NCBI RefSeq assembly: GCF_001010805.1 | Contig: NZ_CP011477.1 | Location: 1-64,000 of the forward strand | From: Spongiibacter sp. IMCC21906 | Lineage (GTDB): Bacteria; Pseudomonadota; Gammaproteobacteria; Pseudomonadales; Spongiibacteraceae | Direction of reading: 5' to 3' | DNA length: 64,000 nucleotides | Shown: positions 34,501 to 44,277 of the stretch, piece after piece | How the letters are laid out: each line of letters starts with the position of its first letter | Numbering within the stretch: position 1 is the first letter of the stretch | Translations under genes and position numbers: made by a program | Notes under the pieces: generated by a model | Seen by the model: only the letters and a program-made list of their open reading frames with translations | Database searches by the model: none | Told to the model about the DNA's origin: nothing

Positions 34501-36798
34501 CTAAGTATTGCCCGTTTGGGTATCAACCACATTGTTGTCTGATGCAAGACGAATATTGCCCGCAGGCGCCGATCCGTCTTTGTCTTCACCAAAATACAAG
34601 GTGGTATGCGGGAAGGGTATTTCAATACCGGCTTTATCAAAGTAGATTTTCACCAGCCGGTTGTAAGCTCGGCCTACAGCCCACTGATTACCCGGTGTAG
34701 TCTTAATCACCACCCGAATATTCACCGAACTGTCAGCAAGGGCAACCACCCCGGCCACGTTTAACGGCGCCAAGATGTCATCTTTAAATTTACCCTCTTT
34801 CAACTCTTCAAAAGCCGCTTCAAGCTGAACGATGGCCTCGTCGATACTCTCGCGATAAGCAATACCGTATTCACCAACATGGTTACCAAATTCTTTGGTG
34901 AAATTAGACACCGCGCCTACCGATGAGAAGGGCACAATATGGTAGGTGCCATATAAATCCCGCAGGGCCACAGAGCGAATACCTACCCGCTCCACCGTAC
35001 CGGAGTTACCACCCGCTGATACAAAATCCCCCGTATTCATTGCATTTTCAAGCTGAATAAATACCCCGGTGATCACATCCTGCACCAGTTTTTGGGCACC
35101 AAAACCAATGGCCAAACCCAACACCCCGGCACTGGCAATTAACGGCGCGATATCCACACCAATCTCGGATAAAACGATCATCACCGTCACGACCACTATG
35201 GCAATGGCCAACGTGGTATTAAACAAGCCTAGCAGGGTCTCTGCACGGGCTGCTTCTGAGGAGCTCATGGTGTCTTTTGGCGTCAGGCGATGCTCTACCA
35301 TGCTGGCCAAAATTACCCATACCACTGCGGCAGAGAACATAATAATCAAGATATCGACAAGCGACGATACCGCTCTTATGCCAACATCACTTGCGTACCA
35401 GGTACCCAAGTCATATACCGCCCACGCGTCCAATGTAAACACCACAACAGCTATCAAGATTAAGCTGCGGGCCACTTTTAAACTTGTAGGAACATAGGTG
35501 TTCACCCGCGCTTGCAGGCGGGGCATACGGCTATTAAGCCGATCTGACAGGCTTATTTCTCTGCCAATTAATTGTCCAAGCACCACCGAGAACAACAAAC
35601 CAGCACCGCAATAGATTAAGGTTTTCAGTGTGGCCATTGCGACAAAGGGCAAGGCCGTCTCTGGGTGCAAAACACTCACCACTAGCACCGACAGCGCATA
35701 GGCCAACGCAAACAAATGCCACGTCTTGGCAAGCAATCGTAACAACAGCGCTAGCGGGCCACTGCTGGATTCAGCCCGCGTATTTAATTTGTCAGCAATG
35801 GCGCGACGATTTTTTAGGATGACGCCAGCAGCGTATAAAACCGCTATCAGAACAATTAGCGAGCTGATACCAGCACCCAATCCCGGCGACACATTAAAGT
35901 TAAGAATAGGTACCAGCACCAACACGCCATAACCGACAAAGCCAGCAATGTTGGCAAAAAACCGATTGCAGTAACCCGCCTGTGCCGCAGACACCGGCAC
36001 CAAGCGCAGGCTGGCGTAACGCTTGGCAAACAACATGCGCAATACGACTTTAACCATCTCAATAATGACAAAGGCGTTAAGGAACAAGGCGAGACGGGTC
36101 GCCACGGTACTGTCCCCCGCGGCGAGATAATTACTCACGACTCCACCACCGGCATAGGCCAAAACGACCGCTAGCATATCGACCAAACCCGCAACCACAA
36201 CAGCGACTAGCGTGCGCAGCATGGTAAATTTTTCAGAACCTCGGCTTACCCACAAACTTAAGCCCTGAAAAGAACGTCCGGCAATCGCCCTAAATAAAAT
36301 AAAGAGCGCGAAGGTGGCGGCAATCACCCCAAGCAACTGCCCTGCAGCCTGCATCATATTAGCCCGGTCAGGTAGCGGCCCGGTTGACGCTTCGGCCTCA
36401 CTGGCAAACAGACCCTGCACTGCCGTACTTAACAACGCAAACTGCTCGGCCAAACCATCCACAAACCGCTGGCTGGTGGCGGCCATGCGCCGGGCAAAAG
36501 AAACTTGCTGCGCGCTTTGACCACTGGGGGCCTCAGCGGCAATTTCTTTTGCAGGCACCACTTCTTCATTGACAGAATTCTGACTTGCCGCCTTGTTCTC
36601 TAGTACCCGCAGCTCTTCAATAAGAGTGTTTCTGACATGCTCATCTTCAAGCATGGAGGCCAGCGCACGGTAATCAACCGGCTCAGTAGAAGAAGATGAT
36701 GAGGAAGGGGGCGCAGCCAAACTCACAGAGGGAATGGCGCAAAATAATATTAATAAGATGGCCATCATGGCCGATTTTTTTACAAAAACGTTTTGCAC
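34501..36798 (-). CDS. MscS-family mechanosensitive channel, YbiO-like large form
   Basis: 765 residues: signal peptide, a periplasmic Ser-rich/helical segment to about 150, then about nine to ten membrane segments. The MscS core near 530-730 contains GLAIGFGAQKLVQDVITGVF, the pore helix with Gly/Ala packing, followed by the beta domain (NTGDFVSAGGNSGTVERVGI, RSVALRDLYG) and the cytoplasmic cage. It releases solutes upon hypo-osmotic shock from the inner membrane. Size and layout match E. coli YbiO (741 residues). This complements the osmolyte genes in the window but is not linked to them. Confidence 0.88.
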   Translation of the reverse strand: MQNVFVKKSAMMAILLILFCAIPSVSLAAPPSSSSSSTEPVDYRALASMLEDEHVRNTLIEELRVLENKAASQNSVNEEVVPAKEIAAEAPSGQSAQQVSFARRMAATSQRFVDGLAEQFALLSTAVQGLFASEAEASTGPLPDRANMMQAAGQLLGVIAATFALFILFRAIAGRSFQGLSLWVSRGSEKFTMLRTLVAVVVAGLVDMLAVVLAYAGGGVVSNYLAAGDSTVATRLALFLNAFVIIEMVKVVLRMLFAKRYASLRLVPVSAAQAGYCNRFFANIAGFVGYGVLVLVPILNFNVSPGLGAGISSLIVLIAVLYAAGVILKNRRAIADKLNTRAESSSGPLALLLRLLAKTWHLFALAYALSVLVVSVLHPETALPFVAMATLKTLIYCGAGLLFSVVLGQLIGREISLSDRLNSRMPRLQARVNTYVPTSLKVARSLILIAVVVFTLDAWAVYDLGTWYASDVGIRAVSSLVDILIIMFSAAVVWVILASMVEHRLTPKDTMSSSEAARAETLLGLFNTTLAIAIVVVTVMIVLSEIGVDIAPLIASAGVLGLAIGFGAQKLVQDVITGVFIQLENAMNTGDFVSAGGNSGTVERVGIRSVALRDLYGTYHIVPFSSVGAVSNFTKEFGNHVGEYGIAYRESIDEAIVQLEAAFEELKEGKFKDDILAPLNVAGVVALADSSVNIRVVIKTTPGNQWAVGRAYNRLVKIYFDKAGIEIPFPHTTLYFGEDKDGSAPAGNIRLASDNNVVDTQTGNT

Positions 36799-37225
36799 GC
36801 TCTCGCTCCTTGTTTCGTCATTAGTGGTTGCCGTACAGGGCGATGCAGCTATATGTTTCGGTTTGCTCTCTTCAATAGCTAAGCCGTCGAGGGTAAAGCA
36901 CTCAGTCCCAAATCGCCACCGAGCTTTAGGCTGTCACCCTCTGGAAAACAGCGCTTTCCAATAGAACGTGTCGTAGTCGAAATCACTAGAGTCAAACATA
37001 AGTAGCCCTACCCATTAGCAGTGCCACTCATGAAACACAAAGCCTAAGACTACGGTTGCACCGTAAAAGCAGATCACAAAAAATCCGACAGGCTATCGTT
37101 TAGCTTGTTCCTTAGTTTACGACGAGAACGCAAAAGCGTACTTGAGGGTAGAGACTCGGAGGAAGGTTATTACGAGACGATGTTACAGGCCTATATATTA
37201 CTGACTTACAATTTACTGAGCTTTC
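36799..37225. other. Intergenic region upstream of the channel gene, no gene seen
   Basis: 427 bases between the channel start and the end of the CNNM gene. Short frames only, no hairpin with T run for the CNNM gene, and no clear operator. Confidence 0.5.
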
Positions 37226-38302
37226 TTATTCAGCCTTATCCGAGTCAGCTTTATCCGGCTCATCGGGCACCAAACCTAAACGTCGAGCCCGCTTTACCCA
37301 AAGCTCACGAGCCAGCGCCTGCATATCAATGGCATTATCGGTTTCGTCCACAATTTCCATACCCAGTAAGGTTTCGGTAAGGTCTTCAATGGTCACCAAG
37401 CCCATAACGCCACCGTACTCATTGACCACCAAAGCAATCTGGTCGCGGTTCTCTACCATTTTGCGAAGTAAATCCGCCAGCGGCTGGGTTTCTGGCACGG
37501 TAAGCAAATCTCTGCGCAACTCCGTCAACGCAATTTCTGGGCGGTTCACGGCCGCCATCAACAGATCATCTTTGCGGATAAAACCGTGAATATTGTCGTG
37601 CTGTTCACTAAATAGCGGAATACGCGAAAAGGGAAAACGCGTATTAGCTTTAAGCGCCGCAGCAACACTCAAGGACTCGTCTAAGGAAAAAATAACCGGT
37701 CGCGGCGTCATCACATCTCTTGCCGCCAAAGCCCGAAACCGCATTAAGCTTGCCACTTGCGACGACTCTTCTGCCGTAAACACGCCTTCCCGCACGCCCA
37801 GTTCTGCCAGCGCGGTAAACTCCTCTCTGCTGATGGAGTGCGGCGCGCCACCTTTGGACAACAGCCGCGTTAAACTCTGGGCAAAGACTGCCAACGGGTA
37901 CATGGACCAAATAACGCATCGCAAAACCTGCGCACAAAAGGGAGCCATTTGTCGCCAATACAACGCCCCCAGAGTTTTGGGGATAATCTCAGATACAACC
38001 AAAATCAACAGCGTTAGTACCGCAGAAATCACCGCAAAATAGGCCTCGCCAAACACCACCGCCGCTTGCGCACCCGCCCCCGCTGCGCCTACCGTATGCG
38101 CGATAGTATTCAGGCTCAAAATTGCCGCAAGAGGTCGATCAATATCGGTTTTATAACGACTCCAAAGCTTAGCGCTTCGGCGCCCCTTTTCTGTTGCCGA
38201 GGCGATATAAGAGGGCGAAATACTCAGCAATACGGCTTCTAATACCGAGCACACAAAAGAGACCCCAAGGGCCAAGGCCACAAAGGCGATAAGAACTAGC
38301 AT
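37226..38302 (-). CDS. CNNM-domain membrane protein with CBS pair
   Basis: 358 residues. An N-terminal CNNM transmembrane domain (about 1-175, with SEIIPKTLGALYW as signature) is followed by two CBS domains (about 190-320: VMTPRPVIFSLDES and YGGVMGLVTIEDLTE). The C-terminal CorC_HlyC transporter-associated domain common in this family is absent; the chain ends in an acidic, Asp/Lys-rich tail. Relatives (CorB/YfjD/CNNM) export magnesium or cobalt. It is divergent from corA across 208 bases, so the two are likely co-regulated by magnesium. Confidence 0.88.
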   Translation of the reverse strand: MLVLIAFVALALGVSFVCSVLEAVLLSISPSYIASATEKGRRSAKLWSRYKTDIDRPLAAILSLNTIAHTVGAAGAGAQAAVVFGEAYFAVISAVLTLLILVVSEIIPKTLGALYWRQMAPFCAQVLRCVIWSMYPLAVFAQSLTRLLSKGGAPHSISREEFTALAELGVREGVFTAEESSQVASLMRFRALAARDVMTPRPVIFSLDESLSVAAALKANTRFPFSRIPLFSEQHDNIHGFIRKDDLLMAAVNRPEIALTELRRDLLTVPETQPLADLLRKMVENRDQIALVVNEYGGVMGLVTIEDLTETLLGMEIVDETDNAIDMQALARELWVKRARRLGLVPDEPDKADSDKAE

Positions 38303-38459
38303 GATTGGGTTTTAGCTGATGTCATGGCTTGCGCCAGCACCCTCTTCAAAGACCTGAATGTAAGCATACTTTCAAAGCTGAATAGCAACGTCAATCAATT
38401 CCGTATTGCCGTTACCATCGCAAACAATGCTTTCCACGCTTGCTCGACACGCTTTAGCC

Positions 38460-38493
38460 GGGGAGAATAAGCCCCCAATGCCGGTCTCCGGCA
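38460..38493 (+). promoter_or_regulatory. Hairpin pair in the corA leader
   Basis: GGGG-N8-CCCC (38460-38475) and TGCCGG-TCT-CCGGCA (38479-38493) lie 17 bases before the corA ATG, next to the ribosome site GAGGA. They could form a translational control structure; no M-box is recognisable. Confidence 0.45.
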
Positions 38494-38510
38494 AGAGACA
38501 CGAGGACGCC

Positions 38511-39464
38511 ATGCTCAGACTGTTCCGAATAGAAAACGGCTTTATCCGAGAAGTGGACACCGAAGACCAGAACTTGAAACAGGCCCTGTATCAAGCCGAC
38601 TGGATTGACGCCCACGAGCCCGATGAAGAAGAGCGTGACCTGCTACAAAGCCTGCTGCGCACAGACTTACCCGAATCAAACGAAGTTGAGGAAATTGAAG
38701 CCTCCGCACGCTGTTTTGTCGATCAAGCAGGCATGCATGTTCACGCCCTGTTTCTGGCGCCCTCAGAAGGCCGCCACACCACGGTCACCGTGGCTTGCAT
38801 TCTGCAGCCCAAACGCTTAATTACCATCCGCGATGAAGACACCGCCGACTTTCGGCTGCTGCGTATGCGGGCCCGTCGAGGCCAAGTAGAAAGCCACAGC
38901 GCCTCAGAATTACTGGTAACACTGCTAGAACAAAAGGTTGAGAACCACGCCGACAGTATTGAAGACATTCATCGTCAACTCGAAGACGTAAGCCACTTGG
39001 TATTGGAAGACGAAGAAGCCGAGCTGGAAGAAGCCATCAGCCGCCTTGCCCGCTTAGAAGACAGCAACGGCAAAATTCGTCTCTGCCTGATGGATACCCA
39101 GCGTAATATTTCCTTTTTGCTGCGCCATTTACGCAATCAACCTGAGCAGCTGGAAACCCTGCGGGAAATTACCCGAGACATGGAAACCCTGATGTCTCAT
39201 ACCGCATTCTTATTCGATAAAATTAATTTTTTGATGGACTCCACCCAAGGCTTTATCAATATAGAACAAAACCAGATTATTAAGATCTTCTCTATCGCCG
39301 CGGTGGTTTTTCTTCCCCCTACACTGGTGGCCAGCATTTACGGCATGAACTTTACCCACATGCCCGAGATGGAATGGTTGCTGGGTTACCCTTGGGCATT
39401 GGGGCTCATGGTGATGGCAGGCATTGCGCCCTACCTCTATTTTAAATCCAAAGGCTGGCTATAA
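38511..39464 (+). CDS. corA: Magnesium/cobalt transporter CorA
   Basis: 317 residues, against 316 in E. coli. Acidic N-terminal cytoplasmic funnel domain, long coiled stalk (LLEQKVENHADSIEDIHRQL) and two C-terminal membrane helices with the signature YGMNF in the loop and the basic end FKSKGWL. It imports Mg2+ as a pentamer in the inner membrane. The start at 38511 (MLRLFRIENGF) agrees with the E. coli start; the longer frame from 38406 lacks homology and would cover two hairpins. Confidence 0.95.
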   Translation: MLRLFRIENGFIREVDTEDQNLKQALYQADWIDAHEPDEEERDLLQSLLRTDLPESNEVEEIEASARCFVDQAGMHVHALFLAPSEGRHTTVTVACILQPKRLITIRDEDTADFRLLRMRARRGQVESHSASELLVTLLEQKVENHADSIEDIHRQLEDVSHLVLEDEEAELEEAISRLARLEDSNGKIRLCLMDTQRNISFLLRHLRNQPEQLETLREITRDMETLMSHTAFLFDKINFLMDSTQGFINIEQNQIIKIFSIAAVVFLPPTLVASIYGMNFTHMPEMEWLLGYPWALGLMVMAGIAPYLYFKSKGWL

Positions 39465-40190
39465 GTGGGCGATGCACAACAGCAAGCTAGCGAGTTTGCC
39501 GACTACTTTCAGCTGGACGACAGCCTTGTTTTTCCGGATTTAGCGCTAAGTATTCACGCCGCACATTTCCATAGCCAGCGCTATCAAGATCACTACTTTG
39601 ATCAAAACAGCATCCACTTTCCACCCGCCCGAAAAAAAGCCGTCAACAAACGTCGCAGCGAATTTTTTACCGGCCGCTATCTAGCCAAGTTAGCTCTGAC
39701 CCAGGCGGGCAGTCCCAGCCATGATGTGCCCGCCGACAATAACCGCTGTCCGCTATGGCCAGCAGGTTTTCGGGGCAGTATCACCCATACCGACAATTAT
39801 GCCGCCTGCGTTTTAGCTCGCACTGACCAACTCAGCGCCGTGGGCATTGATATTCAAGACTGGATGGAAGAAAACGCCGCGCAGCGACTGGCCCCGCGTA
39901 TTCTCAACGAAAAAGAACAGCAGGTTTTAGCCAGCTCAGCACTATCAGCCAGTGTGGGCATCAGCCTGTGCTTTTCAGCAAAAGAAAGTATTTTTAAAGC
40001 ACTCTATCCCTATATCGGTCATCATTTTGGCTACGCGGCTGCCAAGCTCATCAGCATCGACCGTAGGGAAAATAAAGCCTGTTTTGCCTTTGATCCGGCG
40101 CTGCAAATAGCCGCGATAGACTGCGCGACGCTGAACGTCGCCTTTCAAGAAAGGCCGCATCACATTGTCACTCTGCTGGCCATTGCATAA
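39465..40190 (+). CDS. 4'-phosphopantetheinyl transferase, EntD-like
   Basis: 241 residues; transfers phosphopantetheine from CoA to carrier proteins. Motifs: GSITHTDNYAACVLA (P1-P2), VGIDIQDWM with the Mg-binding Asp residues, and FSAKESIFKALYP (P3). The start is a GTG directly abutting the corA stop with no good ribosome site, suggesting translational coupling to corA. No carrier-protein synthase is visible in the window, so it may serve a siderophore or polyunsaturated fatty acid system elsewhere. Confidence 0.88.
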   Translation: MGDAQQQASEFADYFQLDDSLVFPDLALSIHAAHFHSQRYQDHYFDQNSIHFPPARKKAVNKRRSEFFTGRYLAKLALTQAGSPSHDVPADNNRCPLWPAGFRGSITHTDNYAACVLARTDQLSAVGIDIQDWMEENAAQRLAPRILNEKEQQVLASSALSASVGISLCFSAKESIFKALYPYIGHHFGYAAAKLISIDRRENKACFAFDPALQIAAIDCATLNVAFQERPHHIVTLLAIA

Positions 40191-40250
40191 CTCCCATGCT
40201 TACACTTGAATGACCTACACCTGCCCTGAATTAACGCTAAAGGAACCGCA

Positions 40251-40493
40251 ATGAACGACTCCCAGCTGCGAGACCAGCTCGCCGTAGATCGCACAGCGCT
40301 GGCGAATGAACGAACCCTGCTGGCATATCTTCGCACCGCGCTGGCGTTTGCCGCCGCTGGCGCCGCTATTTTGCATTTTTATGCCAACACCCCGTCGCTG
40401 ACCTGGGTTGCCGTGGGCTTAATCGTGGCAGGCGGACTAACGGGTATTATTGGCGGCATCCGGTTTTTACAGGTTCAACGCCGCTTAAAATAG
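40251..40493 (+). CDS. DUF202 family small membrane protein
   Basis: 80 residues: LRDQLAVDRTALANERTLLA YLRTALAF is the DUF202 signature, followed by two membrane helices and a short basic end. Ribosome site AAAGGA. Function unknown; relatives include YidH of E. coli. Confidence 0.85.
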   Translation: MNDSQLRDQLAVDRTALANERTLLAYLRTALAFAAAGAAILHFYANTPSLTWVAVGLIVAGGLTGIIGGIRFLQVQRRLK

Positions 40494-40758
40494 CCCATCG
40501 CCATCACCACAATAGCGCCAAATTTTTAGCTCAAGTCGCTTTGTTACGCTCCACTATTCTCAGTTTTCTCTCAAATTTGCAGTAACCGTCCCCTCAAGAC
40601 CGAAATATTTTCGTCATTTGCGGTAAAAGCCCAATTCAATGCCGAACCTTGGGTGATTTTAAGACTCTAATGGCCCACACTGTAGCTGCCCTTGCACAGT
40701 TGTCGACAAAGGGCTATAACGTCGCGCTTCAACGCACCCTAACAACCGTGAAAGGCAC

Positions 40759-41538
40759 ATGACCTCTAGCCAACATACTGATAACACCACCATCGCAAGC
40801 TTCCGCCTCAAAGGCGGCCTCTACCCCCTAACCCAACTTGAAATCAATCATTATCAAGCTGACCAGTTTCAACAGGATTTGGCCGACAAGGTAGCTGAAG
40901 CACCGGCTTTTTTTCGCCAAACGCCGGTCGTGCTCAATTTTGAAGTGTTTGATGGCGACCCAGCCATCCTCCCCTTAAAAGAACTCAAGCAGTTCTGCAT
41001 GGACTACGGCCTGCTACCCATTGCCGTTCGGGGTTATAGTGATGAGCTGGCCTCCCGTGCATTAGTTGCCGGCATGCCCATGCTCAATGGCGGCGGTCGC
41101 AAAAAAAACCGTCATGGTGAAACCGAGCCGAGCAATGCTTCGCCCACCCAAGACATGAGCGCTGCAGACACGCCGGTCGACGCAGCAGCGCCAGCCAAAG
41201 ACTTAAGTCCCGCACAAAACCGCCTTATCACCGAGCCGGTGCGCTCGGGCCAGCAGGTCTATGCCGCGGGTGGTGACTTGATTGTAATTGCTCCCGTATC
41301 CGCTGGGGCCGAAATTTTGGCCGATGGCAATATCCATGTTTACGGTCCCCTAAGAGGTCGGGCATTAGCGGGGGTAAAAGGCAACCGGGATGCGCGTATT
41401 TTCTGCCATAGCCTGGAAGCCGAACTGGTTTCTATTGCGGGAGACTTTAAACTGGACGAAGACCTGCGCGGTGAGCTATGGAAAAAATCCGTGCAAATTA
41501 GTCTCAGCGAACAAAGCTTAGAAATTAAAGCGCTTTAA
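40759..41538 (+). CDS. minC: Septum site-determining protein MinC
   Basis: 259 residues. N-terminal MinC domain (about 10-105: FRLKGGLYPLTQLEI, VVLNFEVFDG), a Pro/Ala/Thr-rich linker (about 120-160), and the right-handed beta-helix C domain (VRSGQQVYAAGGDLIVIAPV, SAGAEILADGNIHVYGPLRG RALAG). It blocks FtsZ assembly at the poles with MinD. The gene order minC-minD-minE is canonical; the 265 bases before it hold only promoter-like DNA. Confidence 0.97.
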   Translation: MTSSQHTDNTTIASFRLKGGLYPLTQLEINHYQADQFQQDLADKVAEAPAFFRQTPVVLNFEVFDGDPAILPLKELKQFCMDYGLLPIAVRGYSDELASRALVAGMPMLNGGGRKKNRHGETEPSNASPTQDMSAADTPVDAAAPAKDLSPAQNRLITEPVRSGQQVYAAGGDLIVIAPVSAGAEILADGNIHVYGPLRGRALAGVKGNRDARIFCHSLEAELVSIAGDFKLDEDLRGELWKKSVQISLSEQSLEIKAL

Positions 41539-41592
41539 CAGGCGGCACCCTGCCGCAACCATTATTCACACTATGCAAAAAGGACCAACACC

Positions 41593-42414
41593 TTGGCTAA
41601 AATCATTGTAGTCACCTCAGGAAAAGGCGGTGTGGGCAAAACCACAACAAGTGCCGCCATCAGTAGCGGTCTGGCGTTGGCGGGTCACAAAACCGTGGTT
41701 ATCGATTTTGATATCGGCCTGCGTAACCTGGACATTGTTATGAACTGTGAACGCAGAGTCGTTTATGACTTTGTAAATGTTATCAATGGCGACGCCAATC
41801 TGCGTCAGGCCTTGATCAAAGACAAACGGGTGCCCGATTTATTTATCCTTCCCGCCTCACAAACTCGAGACAAAGATGCTCTGAGTATTGAAGGCGTCGA
41901 ACGTATTTTGAAGGAACTGGCCGAAGAGGGTTTTGAGTATATTATTTGCGACTCCCCCGCCGGTATTGAGCACGGTGCTTTTATGGCCATGTATTTTGCC
42001 GATATCGCAATCGTGGTAGCCAACCCCGAAGTCTCATCAGTACGGGACTCCGACCGGATTCTGGGCATACTGCAAAGCAAATCCCGCAAAGCCGAAAATG
42101 GCGAACGAGTGCAAGAACGCTTGCTGCTAACCCGTTACAACCCCAGCCGGGTTGAAAAAGGCGAGATGCTGTCGGTAGAAGACGTGCAGGATATCCTCGC
42201 CACTGAGTTGCTGGGGGTCATTCCTGAGTCTGAGTCTGTACTGAAATCATCCAACCAAGGTGTGCCGGTGATTCACGACACCGAAAGCAATGCAGGTAAA
42301 GCCTACGCAGACGCTGTCGCACGGTTACTGGGTGAAGACCGCCCACTGCGGTTTCTGACTATTGAACAGAAAGGCGTTTTCAAACGGCTATTCGGGAGGG
42401 GCGCGAGCGCATGA
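41593..42414 (+). CDS. minD: Septum site-determining ATPase MinD
   Basis: 273 residues. Deviant Walker [13 protein letters not shown] (about 10-21), [12 protein letters not shown], and the C-terminal amphipathic membrane-targeting helix ([11 protein letters not shown]). The start codon is TTG at 41593, preceded by AAAGGA at 9 bases; no ATG is available near the conserved [12 protein letters not shown]. It recruits MinC and is released from the membrane by MinE. The stop overlaps minE by 4 bases. Confidence 0.97.
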   Translation: MAKIIVVTSGKGGVGKTTTSAAISSGLALAGHKTVVIDFDIGLRNLDIVMNCERRVVYDFVNVINGDANLRQALIKDKRVPDLFILPASQTRDKDALSIEGVERILKELAEEGFEYIICDSPAGIEHGAFMAMYFADIAIVVANPEVSSVRDSDRILGILQSKSRKAENGERVQERLLLTRYNPSRVEKGEMLSVEDVQDILATELLGVIPESESVLKSSNQGVPVIHDTESNAGKAYADAVARLLGEDRPLRFLTIEQKGVFKRLFGRGASA

Positions 42415-42662
42415 GTATTCTGGGTTTCTTTAAGAGCAAGAAGCAAGATACGGCTTCTATCGCCAAAGAGCGGTTGCAGATTATCGTGGCCCACGAACGC
42501 TCTCAGCGTAACGAACCCGACTATCTGCCCAAGCTGCAACAAGAGCTGCTGGAAGTGATTCGTAAATACGTGGAAGTCGATCGCGAGCAAGTAGAGGTTG
42601 CCCTGGATAACAACGGCAACTGCTCGGTGCTTGAGCTCAACATCACTCTGCCGGGCCGCTAA
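42411..42662 (+). CDS. minE: Cell division topological specificity factor MinE
   Basis: 83 residues: [20 protein letters not shown] membrane-contact start, [20 protein letters not shown] contact helix, and the dimerisation domain. It drives Min oscillation. Coupled to minD by ATGA overlap. Confidence 0.96.
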   Translation: MSILGFFKSKKQDTASIAKERLQIIVAHERSQRNEPDYLPKLQQELLEVIRKYVEVDREQVEVALDNNGNCSVLELNITLPGR

Positions 42663-42703
42663 ACGCAGCTTTTAAAACTGCAAATATTTTAAGCTGATAT
42701 GTC

Positions 42704-42729
42704 ACCACGCCAGATTTCTCTGGCGTGGT
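42704..42729. terminator. Hairpin between minE and emrB, probably bidirectional
   Basis: ACCACGCCAG-ATTTCT-CTGGCGTGGT, a perfect 10 bp stem between convergent genes; T-rich on the plus side but no long run. Confidence 0.7.
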
Positions 42730-44277
42730 TTATTCTGCCGTCGCCATCTCCAATTCTTCCATCTCTTGCTGGCTGATTTTTTTCGGCTTGAGTAATAACA
42801 GCAACGGAATTGAAAGCAGCACGCCAATCGCCATGTAGTGGAACACGCCCAACATACCGATAGTCGCCGCTTGTCGCTGTATTTCTGCCTCTACCTGCAC
42901 TAAACCCGATGCGCCCTGCAAGGTCGTATTACTATTGATATACCCCAATACTGCTGGATTAAAGGGGTTAATTTCTTCCACCAAAACCGAGCGAGCCATT
43001 TTGGTGCCAAAATCTTGATAGGCAAATGCTAAGGCGATTCCCACGCTGCTACCCACATTTCTGAGCAAGCTATATAACGCCGTACCATCACTGCGAAACT
43101 GGGCCGGCAAGGTAGAAAACGTCACCGTAGATAAAGGAACAAACACACAACCCAAGCCCAAACCTTGAACAAGGCCGCTGTAAACGATGGATGAGGTAGG
43201 CACATCGGGGCTGAAGGTCGACATCCAATGCAGCGAATAGCTCAGCAGAGACAAGCCGATCAAAATAGGGACTCGTCCATCGACCCAGCGCAAACTCCGC
43301 CCGGCAATCAACATCGCCACCATGGTACCAACGCCCCTTGGCGCCATAACCAGACCGGCCGTCACCACCGGATAATTTTGCAAATTCTGCAAAAATGGCG
43401 GCAATAGCGCAAAGGTAGAAAACAGCACCACCCCCATTACCGCAATCAAGGTGAGTCCGCCTACCAGGTTTCGATCTTTAAACAGCGCAGGATTAACAAA
43501 AGGTGACTTGGCGGTAAACGTGTGGGCAACAAAAAGATAAAACGCGGCAATGGCAATACCGCACTCCAACATGATTTCTGTTGAATCAAACCAATCCAGG
43601 CTCTGGCCTCGATCCAGCATTAGCTGCAAAGACGCAATGGCAATACTCAAAAAGGCAAAACCGGTAATATCCAATGGCGCAACCCGGCGCGGCTCACTAT
43701 TTGGCAAGCTGCGTTTAAGGGCCATAAAGCTGGCGATACCCACTGGCAAGTTGATAAAAAACACCCACCGCCAGCTGTAATTCTCCGTTAACCAACCGCC
43801 CAGCGCCGGACCAATAATGGGGCCAATCATCACTCCCATGCCCCAAGCCGCCATGGCGGTGCCCTGCTTAGAAGGAGGGTAAGTATCCAACAGCGTCGTT
43901 TGAGACAAAGGCACCATTGCCGCGCCAAACAAGCCCTGCAAAATACGAAACAGCACCATTTGTTCAAGACTGCCAGCAAGACCACATAAAGCCGACGAAA
44001 CCGTAAACCCCGCTATCGCGATCAAAAAGACGCGTTTCACACCATAGCGATTCGCCAAAAACCCGGCGGGAACCGTGGCAATAGCAGCAGCAACGATATA
44101 AGAGGTAAGAATCCAGGCAACTTGCTCTTGTGAAGCAGAGAGGTTGCCTTGCATATGGGGCAGAGCAACATTGGCAATGGTGGTATCCAATGCCTGCATC
44201 ATGGTGGCCGACAAGGTGCCAAAGGTCACCAGCCAGGTGGGCGAGCCTTTTTGCACGGGGCTATTCCCCGAACTCAC
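42730..44277 (-). CDS. emrB: EmrB/QacA-type drug exporter, MFS DHA2 family
   Basis: 515 residues with 14 expected membrane helices. LDTTIANVALPHMQGNLSAS is the DHA2 start motif; GWLTENYSWRWVFFINLPVG and GMGVMIGPIIGPALGG (motif C) follow. A proton-driven exporter that works with the HlyD-type partner encoded upstream and an outer-membrane TolC. It overlaps emrA by 4 bases; last gene of a marR-emrA-emrB operon. Confidence 0.93.
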   Translation of the reverse strand: MSSGNSPVQKGSPTWLVTFGTLSATMMQALDTTIANVALPHMQGNLSASQEQVAWILTSYIVAAAIATVPAGFLANRYGVKRVFLIAIAGFTVSSALCGLAGSLEQMVLFRILQGLFGAAMVPLSQTTLLDTYPPSKQGTAMAAWGMGVMIGPIIGPALGGWLTENYSWRWVFFINLPVGIASFMALKRSLPNSEPRRVAPLDITGFAFLSIAIASLQLMLDRGQSLDWFDSTEIMLECGIAIAAFYLFVAHTFTAKSPFVNPALFKDRNLVGGLTLIAVMGVVLFSTFALLPPFLQNLQNYPVVTAGLVMAPRGVGTMVAMLIAGRSLRWVDGRVPILIGLSLLSYSLHWMSTFSPDVPTSSIVYSGLVQGLGLGCVFVPLSTVTFSTLPAQFRSDGTALYSLLRNVGSSVGIALAFAYQDFGTKMARSVLVEEINPFNPAVLGYINSNTTLQGASGLVQVEAEIQRQAATIGMLGVFHYMAIGVLLSIPLLLLLKPKKISQQEMEELEMATAE

